This document shows, in pieces, positions 7,406 through 14,225 of a stretch of DNA of 14,225 nucleotides. The notes below the pieces were generated by a model. The model was given only the letters and a program-made list of their open reading frames with translations, made no database searches and was not told the DNA's origin. Made by a program: the position numbers and the translations under genes. The DNA is taken from NCBI GenBank assembly GCA_964646495.1, contig CAZYEO010000062.1, positions 1-14,225 of the forward strand, written 5' to 3'. Origin of the DNA: HGM05232 sp964646495. GTDB lineage: Bacteria > Bacteroidota > Bacteroidia > Bacteroidales > Muribaculaceae. How positions within the stretch are numbered: the stretch's first letter is position 1; the number at the start of each line of letters is the position of its first letter.

Positions 7406-8442
7406 TCGAGCGACGGCAATTCCCATTCATGTTTAGGATTATACATAAGAAAATCCTTTTCCTGAAATAAGGGAGAAGTTATGTTATTGGTATATAATCC
7501 TCCGGTACCTAAACCTTGGGGTATTCTCACTTGCAGAGTTGCCACCCATTGTGCGATAAGACTAAGTCCCACATTTGACTCCAAAGCAGAAGTCACCCAT
7601 CCCCCTATATCATATTGCGATGCCATTTTAAGCCAGTCTTCAGCCCCACTCAATCCACCCATCAATGATGGTTTGATTATTATATATTTAGGAGAAATAG
7701 TACGGAGTAATTCATTCATCTGCACGTAATCTGTTATTCCTATCAACTCTTCATCCAAAGCAATTGGAATTGGAGAATTGGCGCATAAATATGACATCTC
7801 ATTCCAATTACCTGCCTTTATGGGTTGCTCAATAGAATGAATATCGAAAGCGGCAAGCTTTTCAAGTCGGCTCATGGCATTGTGTTTCGTAAAACCGCCA
7901 TTAGCATCCAATCTAAGTTCAAGCCTTTCTGGAGAATAACGACACCTTATATAATCGATCATTTCAAGCTCAGATGCAAAGTCTAACGCTCCTACTTTTA
8001 GTTTTAAAGTATTAAATCCTGCAGCAATCTTTTCATCGATTCGTTGTATCATTTCATCCTTGCTACCCATCCATATCAATCCATTGATAGGAATTGACGA
8101 TTTACCCATAGTAAAATCCGATGGATAGTTAATACGCTTGCATCCGTTGGTATAATCCAATATAGCTCCTTCCAATCCAAATTTTATAGAAGAATGTCCT
8201 GAAAGATCAGTACCTTCATTTTTCTCTATATTATGGCATAACTCAGACAATTTATCCTCATATTCATCATTATCTTCCACAGATAATCCTTTAAAAAGAG
8301 CACATTCACCGATACCGAAGTTTTCGGGTTCTTCAGGCTCCCACAATTTGATAAAATATGTTTGTTTTTCCGTAAGTACTCCACGCGAAGTACCTGATGC
8401 CTGACGGAATAATAGAGTGTAAGGGGCAAATGCTGCTTTCAT
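7393..8442 (-). CDS. menC: o-succinylbenzoate synthase
   Basis: MenC dehydrates SHCHC to o-succinylbenzoate. It is a 349-residue member of the enolase superfamily with all the expected residues: the KxK pair K147 and K149 in TLKLKVG; metal ligands D179 (LRLDANGG), E205 (IEQP) and D230 (ALDEE); and the opposite base K257 (IIIKPSLMGG). The MenC call over muconate-cycloisomerase or dipeptide-epimerase relatives rests on the operon context as well as the LRLDANGG and IKPSLMGGL segments. The start ATG overlaps the menB stop by one base (TAATG), a translational-coupling arrangement, and its end overlaps menE. Confidence 0.94.
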   Translation of the reverse strand: MKAAFAPYTLLFRQASGTSRGVLTEKQTYFIKLWEPEEPENFGIGECALFKGLSVEDNDEYEDKLSELCHNIEKNEGTDLSGHSSIKFGLEGAILDYTNGCKRINYPSDFTMGKSSIPINGLIWMGSKDEMIQRIDEKIAAGFNTLKLKVGALDFASELEMIDYIRCRYSPERLELRLDANGGFTKHNAMSRLEKLAAFDIHSIEQPIKAGNWNEMSYLCANSPIPIALDEELIGITDYVQMNELLRTISPKYIIIKPSLMGGLSGAEDWLKMASQYDIGGWVTSALESNVGLSLIAQWVATLQVRIPQGLGTGGLYTNNITSPLFQEKDFLMYNPKHEWELPSLEWKI

Positions 8443-9266
8443 TATCCTGGAAATTTAGGAAATTTATTGAAATCAGGATCTCTCTTCTCAAGAAAAGCAT
8501 TTTTCCCTTCCTGAGCCTCCTCCATGAGATAATACATTAAGGTTGCATCTCCGGCAAACTCCATCATGCCTCTTTGTCCATCGAGTTCTGCATTTAATGC
8601 TCTTTTTATCATTCTTATAGCCATCGGACTGCGTGAAAGTATCGTATCACACCATTCCATTGTTTCCTCCTCCAATTTTTCAAACGGCACTACCTTATTC
8701 ACCATTCCCATCTCTTCTGCCTCTTTTGCTGTGTATTGACGGCATAAGAACCAAATTTCACGAGCTTTTTTCTGCCCTACGCAACGCGCAAGATATGAAG
8801 ATCCGAATCCGGCATCAAAACTTCCCACCTTAGGACCCGTTTGCCCAAAACGAGCGTTTTCACTTGCAATTGAAAGATCGCACACTACATGTAGCACATG
8901 TCCGCCACCTATTGCATATCCGTTTACCATTGCTATTACCGGTTTTGGTATTGAACGAATTGCCTTATGTAAATCGAGTACATTAAGACGAGGAACACCA
9001 TTTTCATCAATATATCCACCTATACCTTTTACTTTCTGATCCCCACCCGAGCAGAACGCCTTATCACCTGCTCCGGTAAATACTATTACCCCTATATCGC
9101 TGCGTTCACGACATATTTGCATAGCATCAAGCATCTCTGTATTTGTAAGAGGTCGAAATGCATTATACACTTTCGGACGATTTATTGTAATTTTTGCAAT
9201 ACCACCACTTTGTTCAAAAAGTATATCGGTATATTCCTTTATTATAGTCCATTTTCTATTACTCAT
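8442..9266 (-). CDS. menB: 1,4-dihydroxy-2-naphthoyl-CoA synthase
   Basis: MenB closes the second ring of menaquinone, converting o-succinylbenzoyl-CoA to DHNA-CoA by a Dieckmann-type condensation. It is a 274-residue crotonase-fold protein with the oxyanion-hole segments FCSGGDQ (71-77) and GYAIGGGH (116-123), and the MenB signature QTGPKVGSFDAG (142-153). The Gly at 144 is the residue found in the bicarbonate-dependent MenB class, as in E. coli; the other class carries Asp there, so this enzyme probably uses bicarbonate as cofactor. The C-terminus is also MenB-like (GKNAFLEKRDPDFNKFP). The start ATG has an upstream AGAAGA that could act as a ribosome-binding site. It begins 10 nt after menD and shares one base with menC. 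Confidence 0.97.
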   Translation of the reverse strand: MSNRKWTIIKEYTDILFEQSGGIAKITINRPKVYNAFRPLTNTEMLDAMQICRERSDIGVIVFTGAGDKAFCSGGDQKVKGIGGYIDENGVPRLNVLDLHKAIRSIPKPVIAMVNGYAIGGGHVLHVVCDLSIASENARFGQTGPKVGSFDAGFGSSYLARCVGQKKAREIWFLCRQYTAKEAEEMGMVNKVVPFEKLEEETMEWCDTILSRSPMAIRMIKRALNAELDGQRGMMEFAGDATLMYYLMEEAQEGKNAFLEKRDPDFNKFPKFPG

Positions 9267-9276
9267 ATCTTCTAAT

Positions 9277-10998
9277 TTATTTAATTTTGTTTTTCCTATG
9301 ACGACGGAAATATTCTCTTAAAATCTCTCCGTTGCGAATTGACGGCGTGAAAATTGCCATGATAGCCGCACGATTATTGTCGGCAAAAAATTTAGGAAGT
9401 TCTAACATCAATGATTCCTCACTATCTGCACTGAAATAATCAAAACCAAAAGCATCAGCATATTTTTTGATCTGAACATCTCTCCTAACTTCAAAATAAT
9501 CATCAATTTCAGGCAATGGATTATCTCCCATTATAAAGCGGAAAATTCCTCCGCCACCATTACACATTACTATCACTTTAAATCCAGGATGATTATATTG
9601 TGAATTTAATCCGTTAATATCGTATGTCAAACTCATATCACCCGAAATAAAAAGAGTTTTACCATTTACTGCCAGCGATGCTCCGAGTGCTGTAGAGGTA
9701 GCACCATCAATTCCGGCAACACCACGATTGCAATTGTTTTGTTTCACATTAATCGGGGCAAATAATTGGCAATATCTAATTGGAGTTCCATTGCTTACTT
9801 GTAAATAATATTCAATGGGTATATTTGGAATCAAAATTGAAAATGCTTTAAGGTCGCACCACTGCGAATTATTGATATATTCATTATGCGAATCCAATGC
9901 CAATTTATACTTTTGTCTCCATCTATCTCGATAGTCTGTATCAATCATATTATCATAATTCAGATTGCTTGCTATCTGATTGAAAAATATATTGGGCGAA
10001 ATTTCAATACGCTCACTTAGTTGCATCATTGTATCGATTATGGACTCAGTAACTCCAATATGCCAATGTTTTTGCAACTTTGATTTTCTCAGAAATTCTT
10101 TGATCATTCTTGACACCAAAGCACCCCCAAAAGTTATAAGCAACTCTGGCTGAAAATCCCCGTCCTCGCTGCGGTCAATGGATGAAAGAGTGCGATCAAT
10201 AGCATGTATGATTCCGTCACCATGAATGTTAGTGATGGTTTCAGTGAGAACTGTAATATTAGGCAGACCTGATAACTTATTTATGGCGCTTTCCAATTCT
10301 TTATTCGGCTCATAAAATCCCGCAAGAATCATTATACGCTTTGTAGACGACATTTCCTTTATAAGCATCTTAACATCTTGATTCGATAGAGATTCATCAG
10401 ATTTGATGCTCCGAATTATTCTGGTTTGTGACACCTTATCAATAGGCTTCTCGCCAAAAAGAGGCTCAATTAATTGAAAATTTATATGGACCGGACCCTT
10501 TGGAAGATCAGTCGCCGATAGCATGGCATCATTAAGTTGCCGATTAATATACCATTTGCTCCGGTCATCCGGCATACATGCCGAAATATTGTAGTTACCC
10601 TTTACAAAATTACGCAATGCTCCTACTTGTCTTATTATCTGCCCTTCATTTTGATCCACCCATTCTTCCGGGCGATCGGCAGTAATCACTATCAATGGAA
10701 TATTTTGATAAAATGCCTCGGCAATAGCCGGTGCATAATTGAGCATAGCAGATCCCGACGTACATATCAAAGCAATAGGTTCACCTGTTTGCTGAGCCAT
10801 GCCGAGTGCCATAAATGCCGCACTCCGTTCATCTACCACTACATATTTTTTAATTGCACTACATCGTGAGAATGCTACTATTAATGGAGCATTACGCGAT
10901 CCGGGCGATATTACGACCCGATTGACACCATGATATTTTACAATATTCACCAATTCATTGCAAGCATCATGATCTGTAGAGTTTATATCCTTTGTCAT
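9277..10998 (-). CDS. menD: SEPHCHC synthase
   Basis: MenD is the thiamine-diphosphate enzyme that adds succinic semialdehyde, derived from 2-oxoglutarate, to isochorismate, the first committed step of menaquinone synthesis. The 573 residues match the family length. The N-terminal Pyr domain has SPGSRNAPL (31-39) and the ThDP-activating glutamate E57 in DERSAAFMALG. The central domain is variable, and the C-terminal PP domain has the Mg-ThDP motif GDMS (453-456) followed 27 residues after the G by N480 in MCNGGGGIF. It is the first gene of the operon. menF, which often precedes menD, is absent: the upstream neighbour is the divergent clpB. Confidence 0.96.
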   Translation of the reverse strand: MTKDINSTDHDACNELVNIVKYHGVNRVVISPGSRNAPLIVAFSRCSAIKKYVVVDERSAAFMALGMAQQTGEPIALICTSGSAMLNYAPAIAEAFYQNIPLIVITADRPEEWVDQNEGQIIRQVGALRNFVKGNYNISACMPDDRSKWYINRQLNDAMLSATDLPKGPVHINFQLIEPLFGEKPIDKVSQTRIIRSIKSDESLSNQDVKMLIKEMSSTKRIMILAGFYEPNKELESAINKLSGLPNITVLTETITNIHGDGIIHAIDRTLSSIDRSEDGDFQPELLITFGGALVSRMIKEFLRKSKLQKHWHIGVTESIIDTMMQLSERIEISPNIFFNQIASNLNYDNMIDTDYRDRWRQKYKLALDSHNEYINNSQWCDLKAFSILIPNIPIEYYLQVSNGTPIRYCQLFAPINVKQNNCNRGVAGIDGATSTALGASLAVNGKTLFISGDMSLTYDINGLNSQYNHPGFKVIVMCNGGGGIFRFIMGDNPLPEIDDYFEVRRDVQIKKYADAFGFDYFSADSEESLMLELPKFFADNNRAAIMAIFTPSIRNGEILREYFRRHRKNKIK

Positions 10999-11017
10999 TT
11001 CTTTAAAATATCTATTA

Positions 11018-11051
11018 CAAAGATAGGATATTTAGGCATAACTGAAACAAA
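11018..11051 (-). promoter_or_regulatory. putative promoter of the menDBCE operon
   Basis: On the minus strand TATCTTTG (11025-11018) is an exact match to the Bacteroides -7 box TAnnTTTG. A TTTG lies upstream at 11051-11048, but the gap is 22 nt rather than the usual 19-21. Transcription would start near 11011, about 13 nt before the menD ATG. Confidence 0.48.
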
Positions 11052-11074
11052 ATTATTGTCACAATAAACATCGG

Positions 11075-11104
11075 TTGGCACAGATATTGTAGTTAGTATT
11101 TATG
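11075..11104 (+). promoter_or_regulatory. putative clpB promoter
   Basis: TTGG (11075-11078) and TATTTATG (11097-11104) are each one base from the Bacteroides TTTG and TAnnTTTG boxes, separated by 18 nt. Transcription would start near 11111, giving an untranslated leader of about 85 nt. No CIRCE-type heat-shock element was seen. The match is weak. Confidence 0.3.
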
Positions 11105-11113
11105 AACAAACAG

Positions 11114-11138
11114 AAACATTTAAATAATTAATTTGTTT
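11114..11138. repeat. AT-rich inverted repeat in the clpB leader
   Basis: AAACA (11114-11118) and TGTTT (11134-11138) are inverted about a centre at 11126. Inner pairs also match (T11121/A11131, A11123/T11129, A11124/T11128, T11125/A11127). The element falls just after the predicted clpB transcription start, where a repressor site or a weak RNA hairpin could act. The low GC content makes a chance occurrence plausible. Confidence 0.3.
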
Positions 11139-11196
11139 AATTTATGTCGTAAGCCTTAACAGGTGCGAGAATAAATAATTTAATATTTACTATATT

Positions 11197-13788
11197 ATGA
11201 ATTTCAACAACTTTACAATCAAATCGCAAGAGGTTATTCAGAAAGCGGTTGAGATTACCCGTAATAGCGGCAATCAAGCAATCGAACCGGTTCATCTGCT
11301 AAAGGCTGTGATAACCGAGGGTGAATCTGTGGTGAAATTTATTTTTCAAAAAATCGGTGCAAATCTTAGCCTGATTGAATCTGTATTGGATCGTGATATT
11401 GCATCTTTGCCTAAAGTATCAGGAGGCAATGAGCCATATCTCAGCCGTACTTCTAATGAAGTGCTACAGAAAGCCATCGACTATTCCAAGAAAATCGGCG
11501 ACGAATATGTGACGGTGGAAACGCTTCTGATTGCGCTTCTTCAAATCAAAACAGAAGCATCTACAATACTTAAAGATGCCGGAGTGAGTGAAAAAGAGGT
11601 AGAAGCTGCAATACAAGAATTAAGAAAAGGGAAGAAAGCTACCGATCAGGGTGCAGAGGACACCTATCAATCATTAAGCAAATATTCTATCAATCTTAAT
11701 GAACGTGCTCGTAGCGGAAAACTCGATCCCGTAATTGGACGGGACGACGAAATAAGGCGTGTACTCCAAATTTTGAGCCGACGCACAAAAAACAACCCAA
11801 TGCTAATAGGTGAACCGGGAACCGGGAAAACTGCTATTGCCGAAGGATTAGCACAACGTATTGTGCGTGGAGATGTACCCGAAAACCTTAAAAGTAAACA
11901 GGTATTTTCTCTCGATATGGGCGCATTGGTGGCAGGTGCAAAATATAAAGGTGAATTTGAAGAGAGATTAAAATCGGTAGTGAATGAAGTTATACAATCT
12001 GAAGGTGAAATAATTCTATTCATTGATGAAATCCACACCCTTGTAGGAGCAGGAAAAGGTGATGGAGCGATGGATGCCGCCAATATTTTGAAACCGGCAC
12101 TTGCTCGTGGCGAATTGAGAAGTATCGGAGCCACTACTCTTGATGAATATCAAAAATATTTTGAAAAAGATAAGGCTCTCGAACGCCGTTTTCAAAAAGT
12201 AATGGTAGATGAACCCGATGAACTAAGTGCAATAGCTATATTGCGTGGATTGAAAGAAAGATATGAGAATCACCATAAAGTGCGTATCAGAGATGAAGCT
12301 ATTATTGCTGCGGTTCAATTATCGGTGAGATATATTACCGATCGTTTTCTTCCTGACAAAGCTATCGACCTTATCGATGAAGCAGCATCTAAATTAAGAC
12401 TTGAAATTGACTCGGTGCCACAAGCTCTCGATGAAATATCGAGAAAGATTGCTCAGCTCGAAATTGAACGCGAAGCCATAAAACGCGAAGGTGATAAAAA
12501 TACAGTACGCGATATTGAACGTGAGCTTGCCGATCTGCGAGAAGAAGAGAAGGAATATAAAGCTAAGTGGCAGGCTGAAAAGGATTTAATCAATAAAATT
12601 CAACAAAATAAGATTGATATTGAACGCTTGAATTTTGAAGCTGAAGGAGCCGAACGTGAAGGAGATTATGCCAAAGTAGCCGAAATAAGATACTCTACTA
12701 TCAAGAAAAAAGAGGACGAAAATGCTACAATTCAAGAGCAACTCAAAATCATGCAAGGTGATAAAGCAATGATTAAAGAGGAGGTGGATGCCGATGATAT
12801 TGCAGATGTAGTATCGCGTTGGACAGGTATTCCTGTACGCAAAATGCAACAAAGCGAGAAAGAAAAATTATTACATCTTGAGGATGAGCTACACGAACGT
12901 GTTGTAGGACAAGAGGACGCTATACGCGCTATATCGGATGCTGTGCGCCGTAGTCGCGCCGGACTTAACGATCCTCGTCGCCCTATCGGTTCATTCATAT
13001 TTCTGGGCACTACCGGTGTAGGTAAAACAGAGCTTGCCAAAGCTCTTGCTGAATATCTATTTGACGATGAGAATATGATGACGCGTATCGATATGAGTGA
13101 ATATCAAGAGAAATTCTCGGTTACTCGTCTTATCGGGTCTCCTCCAGGATATGTAGGATATGAGGAAGGAGGACAACTCACTGAGGCTGTAAGGAGAAAA
13201 CCATATTCAGTGGTACTATTTGATGAGATTGAGAAAGCAAACCCTGATGTATTCAATATCTTATTGCAAGTACTCGACGATGGTAGACTTACAGATAATA
13301 AGGGTAGATTGGTAAACTTCAAGAACACCATAATTATTATGACTTCCAACATGGGGTCACAGTTGATACGGGAGAAAATGGAAACTCTCACTCCTGAAAA
13401 TAGAGGTAAAGTTATTGAGGAGACAAAAAAGGATGTTTTGGAGCTATTGAAGCAGAATATCCGTCCTGAATTTCTTAATCGTATTGATGAAATCATAATG
13501 TTTATGCCTCTTAATGAGACCGAAATACAAGAAATTGTAGGAATGCAGATTAAATCAATAAAGAAGGTATTAGAGAAAAATGGAGTAACTCTTGAAATTA
13601 CACCTGCTGCATTGGAAGTTCTCGGCAAAGAGGGATACGATCCCGAATTTGGAGCTCGACCAGTGAAAAGAGCCATTCATCGTCTCGTGCTGAATCAACT
13701 TTCAAAAGACATTCTTGCGCAGAAAGTAAACAAAGAGATTCCAATAATCATTGATGCAAAAGATGGATCATTGATATTCCGAAATTAA
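11197..13788 (+). CDS. clpB: ATP-dependent disaggregase ClpB
   Basis: ClpB is the cytoplasmic Hsp100 ring ATPase that, with DnaK, pulls proteins out of aggregates. The 863 residues match the family. The N-terminal double Clp-N repeat covers about 1-145. AAA-1 has Walker A GEPGTGKT (205-212) and Walker B with D277-E278 (FIDEIHTLVGAG). A pore-loop Tyr lies in GAKYKGEFEERL, and arginine fingers in LERRFQKV. The charged coiled-coil M domain covers roughly 400-530 and separates ClpB from ClpA and ClpX, which lack it. AAA-2 has Walker A GTTGVGKT (604-611), Walker B with D676-E677 (LFDEIEKA), the pore segment GSPPGYVGYEEGG and sensor 2 GARPVKRAI. No internal Met with a good start context was evident for the short form made in some bacteria. 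The ATG at 11197 lacks a Shine-Dalgarno sequence. Confidence 0.98.
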   Translation: MNFNNFTIKSQEVIQKAVEITRNSGNQAIEPVHLLKAVITEGESVVKFIFQKIGANLSLIESVLDRDIASLPKVSGGNEPYLSRTSNEVLQKAIDYSKKIGDEYVTVETLLIALLQIKTEASTILKDAGVSEKEVEAAIQELRKGKKATDQGAEDTYQSLSKYSINLNERARSGKLDPVIGRDDEIRRVLQILSRRTKNNPMLIGEPGTGKTAIAEGLAQRIVRGDVPENLKSKQVFSLDMGALVAGAKYKGEFEERLKSVVNEVIQSEGEIILFIDEIHTLVGAGKGDGAMDAANILKPALARGELRSIGATTLDEYQKYFEKDKALERRFQKVMVDEPDELSAIAILRGLKERYENHHKVRIRDEAIIAAVQLSVRYITDRFLPDKAIDLIDEAASKLRLEIDSVPQALDEISRKIAQLEIEREAIKREGDKNTVRDIERELADLREEEKEYKAKWQAEKDLINKIQQNKIDIERLNFEAEGAEREGDYAKVAEIRYSTIKKKEDENATIQEQLKIMQGDKAMIKEEVDADDIADVVSRWTGIPVRKMQQSEKEKLLHLEDELHERVVGQEDAIRAISDAVRRSRAGLNDPRRPIGSFIFLGTTGVGKTELAKALAEYLFDDENMMTRIDMSEYQEKFSVTRLIGSPPGYVGYEEGGQLTEAVRRKPYSVVLFDEIEKANPDVFNILLQVLDDGRLTDNKGRLVNFKNTIIIMTSNMGSQLIREKMETLTPENRGKVIEETKKDVLELLKQNIRPEFLNRIDEIIMFMPLNETEIQEIVGMQIKSIKKVLEKNGVTLEITPAALEVLGKEGYDPEFGARPVKRAIHRLVLNQLSKDILAQKVNKEIPIIIDAKDGSLIFRN

Positions 13789-13811
13789 TTTCTCTCTCTT
13801 CCATAAATAGC

Positions 13812-13849
13812 AACAGTCCCGATTACATTAATTTGCAATCGGGACCGTT
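13812..13849. terminator. intrinsic terminator between convergent clpB and fabI
   Basis: GTCCCGATT (13816-13824) pairs perfectly with AATCGGGAC (13837-13845). After one A/C mismatch the stem resumes with AAC (13812-13814) and GTT (13847-13849). The loop is 12 nt. A T-rich run (TTCTTTATTGTGTTT) follows on the plus strand, so it fits clpB best. On the minus strand the downstream tract is weaker (GCTATTTATGG), but the position 26 nt past the fabI stop suggests it serves both genes. Confidence 0.82.
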
Positions 13850-13874
13850 CTTTATTGTGTTTCACTAAATAGGT

Positions 13875-14225
13875 CTATCCATATTGGATTGTACCATCTT
13901 CATTGCGGTATTCGTCAAAACTTTTTTCATATTGATCCATTGCACGAAGACTCATACCCATGCTTGAGAATCCTCCATCGTGGAATAAATTCTGCATTGT
14001 TACCTTTTTGGTAAGATCACTAAACATCACCATGCAATAATCTGCACATTCGTCAGCACTGGCATTACCGAGTGGCGACATTCTGTCAGCAAAATCCATT
14101 AGCGATTCCATACCCTTTACGCCACTTCCGGCAGTTGTGAGAGTAGGAGATTGAGATATAGTATTGATGCGCACACCACGTTCACGTCCGTATATATAAC
14201 CAAAGCTACGAGATATTGATTCAAG
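13875..14225 (-). CDS. fabI: enoyl-[acyl-carrier-protein] reductase, C-terminal part
   Basis: FabI performs the NADH-dependent last reduction in each cycle of type II fatty-acid synthesis. Only the C-terminal 116 residues are present; the frame is open to the window end, so the Rossmann domain and the Tyr-Lys active site lie outside. The visible part begins LESISRSFGYIYGRERGVR, the helix after the catalytic Lys. It continues RINTISQSPTLTTAGSGVKG, the substrate loop, and VTMQNLFHDGGFSSMGMS near the end, a pattern I recognise from Bacteroidota FabI. A GTG at 14174 is internal, not a start. The short acidic tail after RAMDQYEKS (DEYRNEDGTIQYG) is likely lineage-specific. Its start and promoter are beyond the window. 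Confidence 0.9.
   Translation of the reverse strand, partial: LESISRSFGYIYGRERGVRINTISQSPTLTTAGSGVKGMESLMDFADRMSPLGNASADECADYCMVMFSDLTKKVTMQNLFHDGGFSSMGMSLRAMDQYEKSFDEYRNEDGTIQYG

Noticed and set aside
11667..12134. 155-codon open frame on the minus strand
   Set aside because: Antisense to the clpB AAA-1 domain, whose Walker motifs are intact on the plus strand; a composition shadow.
13104..13676. 190-codon open frame on the minus strand
   Set aside because: It lies wholly antisense to the AAA-2 domain of clpB, is Ser/Arg/Pro-rich with no family resemblance, and has no promoter or neighbour of its own.
1..14225. Mobile elements, CRISPR arrays, tRNA/rRNA genes, toxin-antitoxin or defence genes
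   Set aside because: None was seen by eye on either strand. The genes are core functions packed closely, and the only gaps (47 to 198 nt) are accounted for by promoters and terminators.

Overview
The window comes from a Bacteroidales chromosome (phylum Bacteroidota; family not determined, a gut lineage near Bacteroides or Muribaculaceae would fit). Four things support this. The DNA is AT-rich. Most genes lack a clear Shine-Dalgarno sequence. Putative promoters resemble the Bacteroides TTTG / TAnnTTTG type rather than TTGACA/TATAAT. The gene content is typical: FeoA fused to FeoB, the run DUF4924-rfbD-prfC, a short MenE, and a Bacteroidota-type FabI. All genes are housekeeping or core metabolic genes. 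I saw no insertion sequence, phage gene, CRISPR array, tRNA or rRNA, and no clear sign of recent horizontal transfer.

Layout, left to right. (1) Positions 1-3765, plus strand: the 3' part of a CRP/FNR-family regulator, then a tight run of a DUF4924 protein, dTDP-4-dehydrorhamnose reductase (rfbD/rmlD) and peptide chain release factor 3 (prfC), with gaps of 4 and 9 nt. (2) Positions 3776-3827: a perfect 20-bp inverted repeat acting as a shared terminator between the convergent prfC and feoB. (3) Positions 3856-10998, minus strand: feoB (a FeoA-FeoB ferrous iron transporter) and, upstream of it, a menaquinone operon transcribed menD-menB-menC-menE with 10-nt, 1-nt-overlap and 13-nt-overlap junctions. 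(4) Positions 10999-11196: a divergent promoter region between menD and clpB. (5) Positions 11197-13788, plus strand: clpB. (6) A second convergent terminator, then the 3' part of fabI on the minus strand, cut by the window end.

How the genes work together. The men genes convert isochorismate to 1,4-dihydroxy-2-naphthoyl-CoA, the precursor of menaquinone, which is the electron carrier for anaerobic fumarate respiration in this group. FeoB imports Fe(II), the form of iron available without oxygen. rfbD makes dTDP-L-rhamnose for surface polysaccharide, prfC recycles release factors, clpB rescues aggregated proteins and fabI completes fatty-acid elongation. The isochorismate synthase (menF), menH, the DHNA-CoA thioesterase, menA and the final methyltransferase are not in this window.

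I did not find a clearly new multi-gene system. The items most worth a second look are the uncharacterised DUF4924 protein packed with rfbD and prfC, a DtxR/IdeR-core-like palindrome upstream of feoB, the CRP-like regulator whose cyclic-nucleotide pocket looks degenerate, and the inverted repeat in the clpB leader.
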